Positions 43,890 through 52,584 of a stretch of 64,000 bases of DNA are shown here, piece after piece. Location: the NCBI GenBank assembly GCA_017510245.1, contig JAFWNQ010000003.1, positions 1 through 64,000 on the forward strand, written 5' to 3'. Under the pieces are notes generated by a model. It worked only from the letters and a program-made list of their open reading frames with translations, did not search any database and was not told the DNA's origin. Both the position numbers and the translations under genes were made by a program. Each line of letters opens with the position of its first letter. Position 1 is the stretch's first letter. Origin of the DNA: Clostridia bacterium. GTDB taxonomy: Bacteria > Bacillota > Clostridia > TANB77 > CAG-508.

Positions 43890-44300
43890 ATGACATATGA
43901 ATTTGAAGTAGAGGGAAAGATTGTTGGTAAAGAAAGACCTAGAGTTAATATGTATTCTGGGATGATATATACTCCAAACAAAACAAAAGATTATGAATTT
44001 CTTATTCAACAATCATTTAAAATACAAAATCCACATTTTACAATGCTTGAAGGAAGAATATCGATTGAGATTATTGCTTATATGAGTATTCCTAAAAATA
44101 CTAGTAAAGTTAAAACTAAAGCAATGCTCGAAAATCAACTTAGTCCAACTAAAAAACCGGACATAGACAATATTGCAAAATCAATATTAGATTCTATGAA
44201 CAAATTTGTTTTTAAAGATGACAATCAAGTTAGCAAAATTTCAGTCGAAAAAAGATTTGGCGAAGTTGAAAAAGTATATGTTAGAATAAGTGAGTATTGA
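43890..44300 (+). CDS. RusA-family Holliday junction resolvase
   Basis: 136 aa endonuclease of the RusA family, which cuts four-way DNA junctions. Motifs: KIVGKERPRVN near the start and KKPDIDNIAKSILDSMN with the catalytic aspartates (DIDN), then VFKDDNQV. RusA is mostly prophage-borne, yet no other phage genes are nearby and the gene has its own sigma-A promoter. Base composition is like the host. RBS GGGG. Confidence 0.88.
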   Translation: MTYEFEVEGKIVGKERPRVNMYSGMIYTPNKTKDYEFLIQQSFKIQNPHFTMLEGRISIEIIAYMSIPKNTSKVKTKAMLENQLSPTKKPDIDNIAKSILDSMNKFVFKDDNQVSKISVEKRFGEVEKVYVRISEY

Positions 44301-44324
44301 GCTACTTGGTAATTTAAAATATTA

Positions 44325-45071
44325 ATGTCAAAATGGATAGGAGTATTTTTCAAAACAATGAAAAAGATTAGAAATTTTTTTATTTTTATTTTAATAGTTA
44401 TAGTGTTTATAATAGTAGCAGTTGGTTGGTATGGACATAAGTATTATGAAAAATTAGTTAGCAAAGTTCCAATAGATACTAAAGTCGAAGAAATAAGGAA
44501 TGACTATACTTTTGTTAAATCAGAAGATATTTCAGATTACTATTTTAAAGCAGTAGTTGCAGTTGAAGATAGGAGATATTACTATCACGGAGCAGCAGAT
44601 ATTATTGGAATTGTTAGAGCTATAGTAAAAAATGCAAAAACTAAAGAGTTACAAGAAGGCGGAAGTACAATAACTCAGCAAGTAGCTAAAAATATGTATT
44701 TGATGGAAGATAATAGTAATCCAGTAAAAAGAAAAGTTGCTGAAGCTTTTATAGCATATGAATTAGAAGAAAAATATACTAAGGAAGAAATACTTGAATT
44801 ATATGCTAATATAATTTATTTTGGAAATAGTTATTATGGAATAAATGAAGCTTGCCAGGGATATTTAAAAAAATCACCAAAAGAAATGAATTTGCAGGAA
44901 GCTGCGATGATGGCTGGAATTCCTAATGCACCTAGTGTTTACGCTCCTACTGTAAACAAAGAACTATGTAAAAAAAGATTAAAAAAAGTAATTTCTTCTA
45001 TGGTAAAGAATAAAGACATTACTCAGGAACAAGTAGATGAAATCAATTCAAACTTTATAGACGAAATATGA
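44325..45071 (+). CDS. Monofunctional peptidoglycan glycosyltransferase (GT51)
   Basis: 248 aa. One membrane helix (about 17-38) then a GT51 transglycosylase domain: the catalytic Glu in VAVEDRRYYYH, then GGSTITQQVAKNMYL, RKVAEAFIAYELE and the second Glu region YANIIYFGNSYYGI. No transpeptidase domain follows, so it only polymerises lipid II. The start is not certain: neither ATG (44325 or 44361) has a well-spaced RBS. An AGGAG lies 17 bases before the second. Confidence 0.9.
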   Translation: MSKWIGVFFKTMKKIRNFFIFILIVIVFIIVAVGWYGHKYYEKLVSKVPIDTKVEEIRNDYTFVKSEDISDYYFKAVVAVEDRRYYYHGAADIIGIVRAIVKNAKTKELQEGGSTITQQVAKNMYLMEDNSNPVKRKVAEAFIAYELEEKYTKEEILELYANIIYFGNSYYGINEACQGYLKKSPKEMNLQEAAMMAGIPNAPSVYAPTVNKELCKKRLKKVISSMVKNKDITQEQVDEINSNFIDEI

Positions 45072-45078
45072 TATGTGC

Positions 45079-45318
45079 AAAAAAAAAGAGAGGTGCCACC
45101 TTTAACCTCTCTCAAGGAACAAGTCCTCTAACCCTGCTCACCCAAGGCTGATGGAAAGCTACTTACTTTTAAAACAACAATAAATATCGTCGTCTTCAAG
45201 CTTTTTGGCTATTCCTTTGTTTTTGCCAAAAGTATTAAAATAATACTAAGACACGGTGGGCTTTTACTCAAGACCTTGCTTAAAACGTTCATCGCAGGTG
45301 CAAGGTTTACCTTTGCGA
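45079..45318 (-). ncRNA. Unidentified noncoding RNA, about 240 nt, minus strand
   Basis: A consensus promoter at 45326-45354 drives minus-strand transcription through a region with no credible gene. It ends at AGAGAGG (45112-45106)/CCTCTCT (45093-45087) followed by nine T. Hairpins visible in order: ATCGC(A)/(T)GCGAT enclosing AAGG/CCTT, AGTATTA/TAATACT, TTTTGGC/GCCAAAA, ACGACGAT/ATTGTTGT. A GGTGGCACC string in the terminal loop recalls a T-box but no minus-strand gene follows. I looked for SRP RNA, tmRNA, RNase P RNA and 6S signatures and did not find them (the ends do not pair). Confidence 0.65.
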
Positions 45319-45325
45319 TATAATG

Positions 45326-45354
45326 ATTATAGCACATAATTAAAATTATGTCAA
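45326..45354 (-). promoter_or_regulatory. Perfect sigma-A promoter of the 240-nt RNA
   Basis: Minus strand TTGACA (45354-45349), 17-base spacer, TATAAT (45331-45326). Confidence 0.82.
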
Positions 45355-45373
45355 CAACAAGAAAGGAAGTTAT

Positions 45374-46345
45374 ATGAAAAAACTATTGTTAATAGATGGA
45401 AACTCGATAATGAATAGGGCTTTTTATGGAATAATGAGTAAAAACATGCTTTCGGCTGACGGAAAATATACAAATGCCCTATATGGATTTTTGGCAATAA
45501 TGTTTAAGAATATTGAAGAAGTTAATCCGGATTATATGCTGATAGCTTTTGACTCTAAAACTGGAGCAAATGTAAGAAAGAAAAAATATGAAGGATATAA
45601 GAAAAATAGACATGGAATGCCAAATGAGTTAGCTGAGCAAATGCCTGAAATTAAAGAAATTCTTAAAGCTATGAATATTGAATACCTTGAGCTTGAAAAC
45701 TATGAGGGAGATGATATTATTGGAACAGCTGCAAAGAAATTTGCCAATGATGAGTTAGAGGCATATATATTATCTGGAGATAGAGACCTATTTCAACTTG
45801 TGCAAGATAATATTTTAGTAAGAATACCAAGAACAAAATTTGGAAAAACTGAAACTATAGTTTATGATAAAGAAAAAATAATTGAAGAATATGGATTAGA
45901 GCCCAAAGAACTAATAGATTTAAAAGCATTGATGGGAGACTCATCTGATGAGATTCCAGGTTGCCCTGGTGTTGGACCTAAAACAGCAACTGAATTATTA
46001 AAAGAGTTTAAAACACTTGATGGCTTATATAGCGCACTAAATAATCCAGAGGAAAAGGAAAAAATTAGACCAAAGATTAGAGAAAAATTGATTGAAAATA
46101 AAGAGTTAGTAGATATATCTAAGGAAATTGGAACTATAGATATTAATGCAAACATAGAATATAAAATAGATGATTTAATAATTAAAGATTGGAATAAAGA
46201 AAAAGTTTTTAAGCTATTTAAGTATTATCAATTTAATAGATATATATCAAGATTTAAATTAGATGAAATAAAGATTGAAGATGACAATGTTAATGAAGAA
46301 GAAATAAAAAAAGAAATTGAAGTAACGAATAAAAAAATAGAATAA
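45374..46345 (+). CDS. polA: DNA polymerase I, 5'-nuclease domain (separate ORF)
   Basis: 323 aa that match only the N-terminal 5'-3' exonuclease (flap) domain of Pol I: KKLLLIDGNSIMNRAFYG, IAFDSKTG, ENYEGDDIIGT, ILSGDRDLFQLV and the helix-hairpin-helix LMGDSSDEIPGCPGVGPKTA. The frame stops with TAA at 46343-46345. The Klenow-like part continues in the same frame after only six codons. 323 residues is also the size of the E. coli 5'-nuclease portion ahead of the Klenow fragment. Strong RBS AAGGAAG. It could be a true two-protein arrangement, a nonsense mutation or a base-calling error. Confidence 0.92.
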   Translation: MKKLLLIDGNSIMNRAFYGIMSKNMLSADGKYTNALYGFLAIMFKNIEEVNPDYMLIAFDSKTGANVRKKKYEGYKKNRHGMPNELAEQMPEIKEILKAMNIEYLELENYEGDDIIGTAAKKFANDELEAYILSGDRDLFQLVQDNILVRIPRTKFGKTETIVYDKEKIIEEYGLEPKELIDLKALMGDSSDEIPGCPGVGPKTATELLKEFKTLDGLYSALNNPEEKEKIRPKIREKLIENKELVDISKEIGTIDINANIEYKIDDLIIKDWNKEKVFKLFKYYQFNRYISRFKLDEIKIEDDNVNEEEIKKEIEVTNKKIE

Positions 46346-46363
46346 ACTATTATTAATGATAGA

Positions 46364-48043
46364 ATGTTATTTCATCTTGTAACTAGTGAATCAGAAGATG
46401 AAACAAAAATAATAAAAAAGAATATAGATGGAATAGCTATTTATGAGGAACAGACATCAAAGAATATTTATGTGGAAAAACCAGATTTAACTACATTAAA
46501 AAAATATTTTGAAGATAGAAATATTCAAAAAGTTGGTTTTAATTTAAGTGAAGCATATGTATTGCTTAGACAAAACGGAATAAAGATGGGAAACATTGGT
46601 TTTGATGTTGAAGTAGCAGCCTATGATATAGATCCTACAAATATTAAACATAATTTGATAGATATAGCAAATCAGTATTTGAACATAGATGTTTCAAGAT
46701 TTATTCCAGAAAAACAAATGAATTTGTTTGATGATAATTCTAACAACAATGAGGTTGGAGCTTATATATATGCTATAAGAAAATTATATGATATTTTAAT
46801 AAAAAAACTAGAAGAAAATGGTTCATTAAAACTATTTAATGAAATTGAAATGCCACTAGTATCTGCTCTAGGAGAAATGCAGTATAATGGAATGATGTGT
46901 GACAAAGAAGAACTTATAAAGTTTGGAAAAGAATTAAAAAAAGAAATAGAAGAACTTACAAATCAGATATATGACTTAGCTGGAGAGGAATTTAATATTA
47001 ATTCAACACAACAATTAGGAACTATATTATTTGACAAATTAAAACTACCTGGAGCAAAAAAGAATAAAAAAGGATATTCAACAGATGTATCAACACTGGA
47101 AAAAATTGTAGATAAGCATCCAATTATTAATAAAATTCTAAAATATAGAACTTTAACTAAATTGAATTCAACATATGTTGAAGGATTAGTACCATTTATT
47201 AATATAAAAACTGGTAGAATACATTCATATTTTCACCAAACAATTACTGCAACTGGAAGAATTAGCTCTACAGAACCAAATTTGCAAAATATTCCTACTC
47301 GTGATGAGTTGGGAAAGAATGTAAAAAAAGCATTTAGACCACAGGAAGGATATGTTTATTTGGATGCGGATTATTCTCAAATAGAGTTAAGAGTTCTAGC
47401 GCATATAGCTCATGATAAGAATATGATTGATGCATTTAACAATGATGAGGACATTCATAGGGAAGTTGCTGCTAGAGTGTTTGATACTCCAATAGAAGAA
47501 GTTACAAGCATTCAAAGATCAAGAGCAAAAGCAGTTAATTTTGGAATAGTGTATGGAATTACTGCATTTGGATTAGCTAAACAAATTGAAACAACAAGAA
47601 AAGAAGCAGAGGACTACATTAATAATTATTTAGAAAAGTATAGTGGTGTCAAGAACTTTATGGAAAGAGTGGTTGAAGATGCTAAAGAGAAAGGTTATGT
47701 ACAAACTCTATTTGGAAGAAGAAGATATATTCCAGAATTAAAGTCATCAAATTATATGGTCAGAGAGTTTGGAAAAAGAGCTGCCATGAACACACCTATA
47801 CAAGGAACAGCTGCAGATATTATGAAAATAGCTACTAATGATGCATATAGAAAAATTGAGGAATGTAGTATTGATGCTAAAATAGTACTACAAGTACATG
47901 ATGAACTTATAATTGAAGTGGCAAAAAAAGATGCTGAAAGAGCAAAAGAAATATTAAAATCTTGCATGGAAAATGCAATGAAATTAGACATACCACTTAA
48001 AGTTGAGATATGTGAAGCAACTAATTGGTATGATGCAAAATAA
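46364..48043 (+). CDS. polA: DNA polymerase I, Klenow-like part (separate ORF)
   Basis: 559 aa covering the 3'-5' exonuclease-like and polymerase domains. The exonuclease region (about 1-130) lacks the metal-binding DxE motif (FDVEVAAYDID instead), as in other Firmicutes, so proofreading is probably absent. The polymerase motifs are intact: motif A LDADYSQIELRVLAH, motif B RSRAKAVNFGIVYG, motif C VHDELIIE. It starts at ATG 46364, 18 bases after and in frame with the stop of the nuclease ORF, and has no visible Shine-Dalgarno. Translation would rely on coupling or readthrough. Confidence 0.92.
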   Translation: MLFHLVTSESEDETKIIKKNIDGIAIYEEQTSKNIYVEKPDLTTLKKYFEDRNIQKVGFNLSEAYVLLRQNGIKMGNIGFDVEVAAYDIDPTNIKHNLIDIANQYLNIDVSRFIPEKQMNLFDDNSNNNEVGAYIYAIRKLYDILIKKLEENGSLKLFNEIEMPLVSALGEMQYNGMMCDKEELIKFGKELKKEIEELTNQIYDLAGEEFNINSTQQLGTILFDKLKLPGAKKNKKGYSTDVSTLEKIVDKHPIINKILKYRTLTKLNSTYVEGLVPFINIKTGRIHSYFHQTITATGRISSTEPNLQNIPTRDELGKNVKKAFRPQEGYVYLDADYSQIELRVLAHIAHDKNMIDAFNNDEDIHREVAARVFDTPIEEVTSIQRSRAKAVNFGIVYGITAFGLAKQIETTRKEAEDYINNYLEKYSGVKNFMERVVEDAKEKGYVQTLFGRRRYIPELKSSNYMVREFGKRAAMNTPIQGTAADIMKIATNDAYRKIEECSIDAKIVLQVHDELIIEVAKKDAERAKEILKSCMENAMKLDIPLKVEICEATNWYDAK

Positions 48044-48048
48044 TACTG

Positions 48049-48098
48049 AAAAAGGGCGAATAACCTATATGTGGAAGCTAAAAAATTTCGTCCTTTTT
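48049..48098 (+). terminator. Terminator after polA
   Basis: AAAAAGGGCGAA (48049-48060) pairs with TTCGTCCTTTTT (48087-48098). The T-run is inside the 3' arm. Confidence 0.75.
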
Positions 48099-48120
48099 AG
48101 GTAAATGAAAGGATAACTAG

Positions 48121-48660
48121 ATGAAAAAAATACTACCTTTGTTGTGTATTTTAGTGATAGTAATAATAGTAGTAAATAGAAATGAAATATTAAAGGTATT
48201 ATATAAAACAAGTTATAGTGAATATGTTGAAGAGTACTCAAGAGAATACGGCTTAGATCATTTACTGGTTTATGCAATTATCAAAGCTGAAAGTAATTTC
48301 AATGCTGGAGCAATATCGAGTAAAGGAGCATGTGGATTAATGCAACTTATGGACAACACAGCGGCTGAAGTAGCAAAAAATGAAATGATGGAATATCAAT
48401 CTGCGACAACTCTATATAATCCAGAGAAAAACATAAAATTAGGAACAAAGTACTATTCTGATTTAAAACAACAGTTTAGAAATGATGAAATAGCTCTGGC
48501 TGCATATAATGCAGGAACAGGGAATGTTCAGCGATGGATTCTAGATGGAATTATTAAATCTGATGGAAGTGATATAGAAAATATACCGTACAAAGAAACA
48601 AACACATATGTTAGAAAAATTCTAAGGGATTATAGAATTTATAAAAAACTGTATAAGTAG
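48121..48660 (+). CDS. Membrane-anchored lytic transglycosylase (SLT domain)
   Basis: 179 aa. N-terminal helix (about 4-19) then a soluble lytic transglycosylase domain: catalytic E57 in IIKAESNFN, SSKGACGLMQLM, NPEKNIKLGTKYY and ALAAYNAGTGNV. It cuts peptidoglycan glycan strands to 1,6-anhydro ends. RBS AAAGGA. The polA terminator precedes it. Confidence 0.92.
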   Translation: MKKILPLLCILVIVIIVVNRNEILKVLYKTSYSEYVEEYSREYGLDHLLVYAIIKAESNFNAGAISSKGACGLMQLMDNTAAEVAKNEMMEYQSATTLYNPEKNIKLGTKYYSDLKQQFRNDEIALAAYNAGTGNVQRWILDGIIKSDGSDIENIPYKETNTYVRKILRDYRIYKKLYK

Positions 48661-48693
48661 TGAAATAGAGACAACTTTTTTTATGTAAAAATC

Positions 48694-48723
48694 TTGTGTT
48701 TTTATATTAAACAATGATATAAT
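48694..48723 (+). promoter_or_regulatory. Promoter of the ThrRS-like operon
   Basis: TTGTGT (48694-48699), 18-base spacer, TATAAT (48718-48723). Confidence 0.6.
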
Positions 48724-48750
48724 CATAAAGTAAACGAAAGGATAAATAAA

Positions 48751-49929
48751 TTGGTAGATATAAATAGATTAGGAAAAGAATATGAGATATACACAACTGT
48801 AAATTATATAGGAAAGGGATTCCCAATTATTTTGCCACGAGGGGCTAGAATTATCAGAATTTTAAGAAATTTTGTCGAAAGTGAATTGCAATCTAAGGGT
48901 TATAAAGTAGTTAGAACTCCTAGCATGTCAAATTCGCAAATCTATAAAATAGAGGATAGATATGAATCGGGAAAAGACAAAATGTTTGTTATAAAAAACT
49001 ATGAAGAGGAGAAGAGCTCTATAGTTTTAAAACCTTATGTGCCTCCATTCCATTGCACTATATATAATGAGAATCAACATAGCTACAAAGAATTGCCAAT
49101 TAAATATTGTGAAACATCAACAGTGTTTAGAAATGATATGGATATAAAGGGTATCGTAAAAACAAGACAAATAACATTATCTGATGCAAGTATTTTTTGT
49201 GAACCTCAAAAAGTTGAAGAATCTATAAAAGAAGCAATAAAAATACAACAAAAATATATTAATAAGTTAGACTTAGGAGTAACATATTGTATATCTACTT
49301 GGGACGAAAATGAAAAAGAGAATTACATTGGAACACCTGATGAATGGAAGAATGTTGTTCAGTCAATGAAAAATGCTTTATCAGATCTTAATATAAACTA
49401 TACAGTCAACAAAAAAGGAAGAATGTATGGTCCTTCAATTAAAGTTAAACATAATAATAAAACATTTATAAGTATTCAAATTGATTTTGAGATTGTACAT
49501 AGATTTGATACAAAATATGCAGATAATGATAGTACCAATAAATATCCGGTGTATATTCATTATACTGTGGTAGGAAGCTATGAAAAACTACTAGCAATGT
49601 TAATAGAAAGATATAAAGGAGATTTTCCACTATGGCTAGCTCCAGTACAAGTAGTTGTAATAAGTGAAAACCAAGAGTGTGAGGAATATGCAAATGAAAT
49701 TAGAAATGAAATATCCAAAAGTGGAATAAGAGTGGAAACAGAGAATACAAATGATAATTATAGGAGTAAAATAAAGAAACAGCAAAAACTTAATATTCCC
49801 TATATAGTTACTGTAGGAAAAAAAGAAGTTGAAAATAATACTATAAAATTAATCAAAGGAGAAAATAAGAAGAGTTATAATTTAGACGAACTAATTAAGG
49901 AGGTTGAGGAGTGTCAAAAACAATCTTAG
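48751..49929 (+). CDS. Threonyl-tRNA synthetase-like paralogue, catalytically degenerate
   Basis: 392 aa starting at TTG with AAAGGA upstream. It contains a class II synthetase core plus the anticodon-binding (HGTP) domain of ThrRS (PLWLAPVQVVVIS onward) but lacks the N-terminal TGS and editing domains. Aligned by eye to ThrRS, the zinc ligands read P98 (for Cys), S147 (for His) and H270 (kept). The motif 3 arginine is K279 (GSYEKLL for GS-x-ERF). Motif 2 R127 (STVFRND) is kept. It probably does not charge threonine. It overlaps the next gene by 19 bases. Role unknown; it may bind tRNA or act as an assembly partner. Confidence 0.78.
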   Translation: MVDINRLGKEYEIYTTVNYIGKGFPIILPRGARIIRILRNFVESELQSKGYKVVRTPSMSNSQIYKIEDRYESGKDKMFVIKNYEEEKSSIVLKPYVPPFHCTIYNENQHSYKELPIKYCETSTVFRNDMDIKGIVKTRQITLSDASIFCEPQKVEESIKEAIKIQQKYINKLDLGVTYCISTWDENEKENYIGTPDEWKNVVQSMKNALSDLNINYTVNKKGRMYGPSIKVKHNNKTFISIQIDFEIVHRFDTKYADNDSTNKYPVYIHYTVVGSYEKLLAMLIERYKGDFPLWLAPVQVVVISENQECEEYANEIRNEISKSGIRVETENTNDNYRSKIKKQQKLNIPYIVTVGKKEVENNTIKLIKGENKKSYNLDELIKEVEECQKQS

Positions 49930-52094
49930 AGTATATTGGCTTAGACTTAGAAAACTTACCAGAAACTATGAAATTCGTAAAACCTAAATATGATACTGCA
50001 AAAGCTATTGATAATGCAACATCATACAAGGTATATAAGAGAATTCCAGTTAAATCTATAGAAATACTTATAAGTGATACTGATAGGACTACTAATATAA
50101 TGGAAAGATATCAACAATCTATTACATTAGATGAATTTATTAGTGAGAATAAAAAGAGTTTTGAAAAGATGGCTAACAATACCAAAATTGAAGATGTTGA
50201 AAAACTGGAAGAATTACAAGATAGTTTTCAAAAACAAATTCCTTATTTTGTAAAATATGACAAAAACTACTTATGGCAAATATATTATTCTAGATTTGAG
50301 GACAAGTATTTTATGCTTTTCCCAACTAAAGAGGGGGAAACTGAAGTATTGTTTTATATGATAAAACAAAAGCTTCTAAAAGAAGATAAATATATATATG
50401 TTCCAATATGCAAAGAGGAATGTAGTGAGGAAATTATTTCTAGTTCTAAACTTAAAGACATTGAAAACTACATATGGATGTTTACAGGGGTATGGCCTAA
50501 TATCTTCGAAGTGACCACTGAGAAAAAATCAAGTCTTTTTATAACAGGACAAGTTAGACTTCAACAGGATTTCTCAAGCAGATTTAGAATAGAATTAAAG
50601 AATAGTGAGGATGCAGAGACTCAGTATACGATATTAAAGGCTTTATTTGTAATTTCAACAGAAACTAAAAACATTTATAAATTTGTTCCACAAGTCAATA
50701 CTAAAGGAGAGCTAGTATTAGGCTATGATAAAACAATTTTAAAAGTAGATAATCTTAAAGACTTTATTACAAAAGAAACTGCAAAGCAACAGAACTTAAA
50801 ATATGAATATAAAAAATTGATAGATGAGAATAAAGAAAAGCTAAATAATATAAATACAATAGTTAATAAACAAGTGGAAATATATAATCGTCAAGAAAAA
50901 CAAATCTCTGCTTTTATGAGTTATAGAAAAAGTTTTTTTGGTAGAGTAAAACTATTTTTTACAAATAATAAGAAAATGTCAGTTAATAATAAAAAACTGA
51001 TAGAAAAATTGCAGAAAGATGTAAAAAAGGCAGAAGAGAGTGAAGTAGAACAAGTTGTCAATGATGCTGACATTTCTGATGTAAAACTAAATTTGTTTAC
51101 AATCTCTGATTTGGTAACAACATCTTTAGAAACTAAAAAAGTTGAAGATGAAAATAATAACTTAATTGCAGATATAAATGCAGCAAAGATAAAGCAAAAG
51201 AATATGAAACACAAAATTGAGAATGCACAAATATATCTTGATGAGATAGAGGAACATAAAAAGAGTTTATTAGAGTTTTGGAAATTTACTAATAAAGATA
51301 ATCAAGATATGCTTAATAAGGGGCAAGAAGAGGTTCAAACAGAGAAAAAACAAATTGCTTTTAGTTTGGACAATGGATTTGAAGAATTTGCAGAAGAAAT
51401 TGATAGATTCCAAAGACAAAAACTTTCAAAGGATGAATGTGATGCTATTTATGTTGCAAAATATTTATTACCAGGAGTTAATAGTGTTGTAACACGTAGT
51501 GATACATTTAGACTTGATGAAGAATATGATGAACTAATGAAAGAATATGAGAGTAAAGCTCCTGAGAGTTCTATATTTGGAAATCTTTTAGATGATCAAA
51601 CTAAAGTGAAAAATATTAATAATAAAAAGCATAGAGAGAATCATAAAGAGTTATACTCTATTTTAAGATTCAACGAATTAACAACACTAGATGACTTTAA
51701 AGAAAGAATGAGAGAAATTGGTATTCTAGTTAATGAAGCATATCAAAAACTAACAACCAAATATGACATGACAATCTACTACAGCAAAAGAAATAAAGGA
51801 TACATAATGGGAAATATAGATCCATATATTTTAATAAAAGATAGTGAAGTTAAGAAAATTTATAAAATGCAAACATCAAGTGATACTCATCTAATATACT
51901 TTAGCAATATAGTCTTCTATGATAACAACAATAAAACATTACCACTGGGAATGGATGAATCTACAGAATTTATTACTAAAGTGGGAGAAAATAAGAAAAT
52001 ATCTGATGTAGATATAAATTTATTAATAGAAAAAGATTTATTCAATGTTGAAGTTAGAAAAATAAAAATTATAGAAGAAGGCAAAAGAAATTAA
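49911..52094 (+). CDS. Large hypothetical protein with coiled coil
   Basis: 727 aa from GTG 49911, preceded by AAGGAGG 7 bases upstream inside the ThrRS-like gene. No membrane helix or signal. The N-terminal half (1-270) is mixed alpha/beta with aromatic-rich strings (NYLWQIYYSRFEDKYFMLFP). Residues about 285-480 are highly charged coiled coil. The C-terminal part (about 510-727) is mixed. I recognise no family. Tight coupling to the ThrRS-like gene suggests the two proteins work together. Confidence 0.75.
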   Translation: MSKTILEYIGLDLENLPETMKFVKPKYDTAKAIDNATSYKVYKRIPVKSIEILISDTDRTTNIMERYQQSITLDEFISENKKSFEKMANNTKIEDVEKLEELQDSFQKQIPYFVKYDKNYLWQIYYSRFEDKYFMLFPTKEGETEVLFYMIKQKLLKEDKYIYVPICKEECSEEIISSSKLKDIENYIWMFTGVWPNIFEVTTEKKSSLFITGQVRLQQDFSSRFRIELKNSEDAETQYTILKALFVISTETKNIYKFVPQVNTKGELVLGYDKTILKVDNLKDFITKETAKQQNLKYEYKKLIDENKEKLNNINTIVNKQVEIYNRQEKQISAFMSYRKSFFGRVKLFFTNNKKMSVNNKKLIEKLQKDVKKAEESEVEQVVNDADISDVKLNLFTISDLVTTSLETKKVEDENNNLIADINAAKIKQKNMKHKIENAQIYLDEIEEHKKSLLEFWKFTNKDNQDMLNKGQEEVQTEKKQIAFSLDNGFEEFAEEIDRFQRQKLSKDECDAIYVAKYLLPGVNSVVTRSDTFRLDEEYDELMKEYESKAPESSIFGNLLDDQTKVKNINNKKHRENHKELYSILRFNELTTLDDFKERMREIGILVNEAYQKLTTKYDMTIYYSKRNKGYIMGNIDPYILIKDSEVKKIYKMQTSSDTHLIYFSNIVFYDNNNKTLPLGMDESTEFITKVGENKKISDVDINLLIEKDLFNVEVRKIKIIEEGKRN

Positions 52095-52112
52095 AAAAAT
52101 TAAAAAAAATTA

Positions 52113-52141
52113 TTGCTAAAATTTACATTTTAGTATATCAT
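52113..52141 (+). promoter_or_regulatory. Promoter of the DUF1292 gene
   Basis: TTGCTA (52113-52118), 17-base spacer, TATCAT (52136-52141). Confidence 0.55.
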
Positions 52142-52171
52142 ATAAATGTAGATTTTTGAAAGGAGAAAAAA

Positions 52172-52489
52172 ATGGACGAAAACAATTTAAATAATGAAGA
52201 ATATAATGAAGAGGACAGCATTGTAGTACTAAAAGACGAAGACGGAAATGATGTTCAATTTGAGTTTTTAGATTTGATAGAATATAATAATGAGAATTAT
52301 GTAATATTATTACCAGCAGAAGAAGTTGAAAGTGAAGATGCCGATGAGGTAGTAATACTTAAAGAAGATAATGATCCAGATTCTGATGAAGAGTCATATA
52401 TTAGTGTTGAAGACGAAGACACATTAAATGCAGTATTTAATATTTTCAAAGATAAATTCAAAGAAGACTTTAACTTTATTGATGAGTAA
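52172..52489 (+). CDS. DUF1292 family protein (YrzB-like)
   Basis: 105 aa, very acidic. The DUF1292 pattern is present: IVVLKDEDGNDVQFEFLDLI, then NYVILLPAEE and EVVILKEDND, ending with AVFNIFKDKF. Members occur throughout Firmicutes, often beside the RuvX-like resolvase gene; their function is unknown. AAGGAG precedes the ATG. A strong two-part terminator follows. Confidence 0.88.
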   Translation: MDENNLNNEEYNEEDSIVVLKDEDGNDVQFEFLDLIEYNNENYVILLPAEEVESEDADEVVILKEDNDPDSDEESYISVEDEDTLNAVFNIFKDKFKEDFNFIDE

Positions 52490-52504
52490 AATAATTAAAA
52501 AGAT

Positions 52505-52557
52505 GTATCTTGTTTAGCCAATTAAGTTTTTAATTGGCTAATAAAGATACTTTTTTT
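52505..52557 (+). terminator. Terminator after the DUF1292 gene
   Basis: GTATCTT (52505-52511) pairs with AAGATAC (52544-52550). Inside is a perfect TTAGCCAATTA/TAATTGGCTAA stem. Seven T follow. Confidence 0.9.
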
Positions 52558-52584
52558 AAAATAGTAAAAAGGGGGAAAAAAAAG

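Noticed and set aside
45079..45120. T-box riboswitch, suggested by GGTGGCACC before a terminator
   Set aside because: No minus-strand gene follows for it to control, and stem I features (AGUA/GAA internal loop, specifier) are not evident.
45218..45304. 27-codon minus-strand frame inside the 240-nt RNA
   Set aside because: No Shine-Dalgarno, composition is not protein-like, and hairpins dominate the region.
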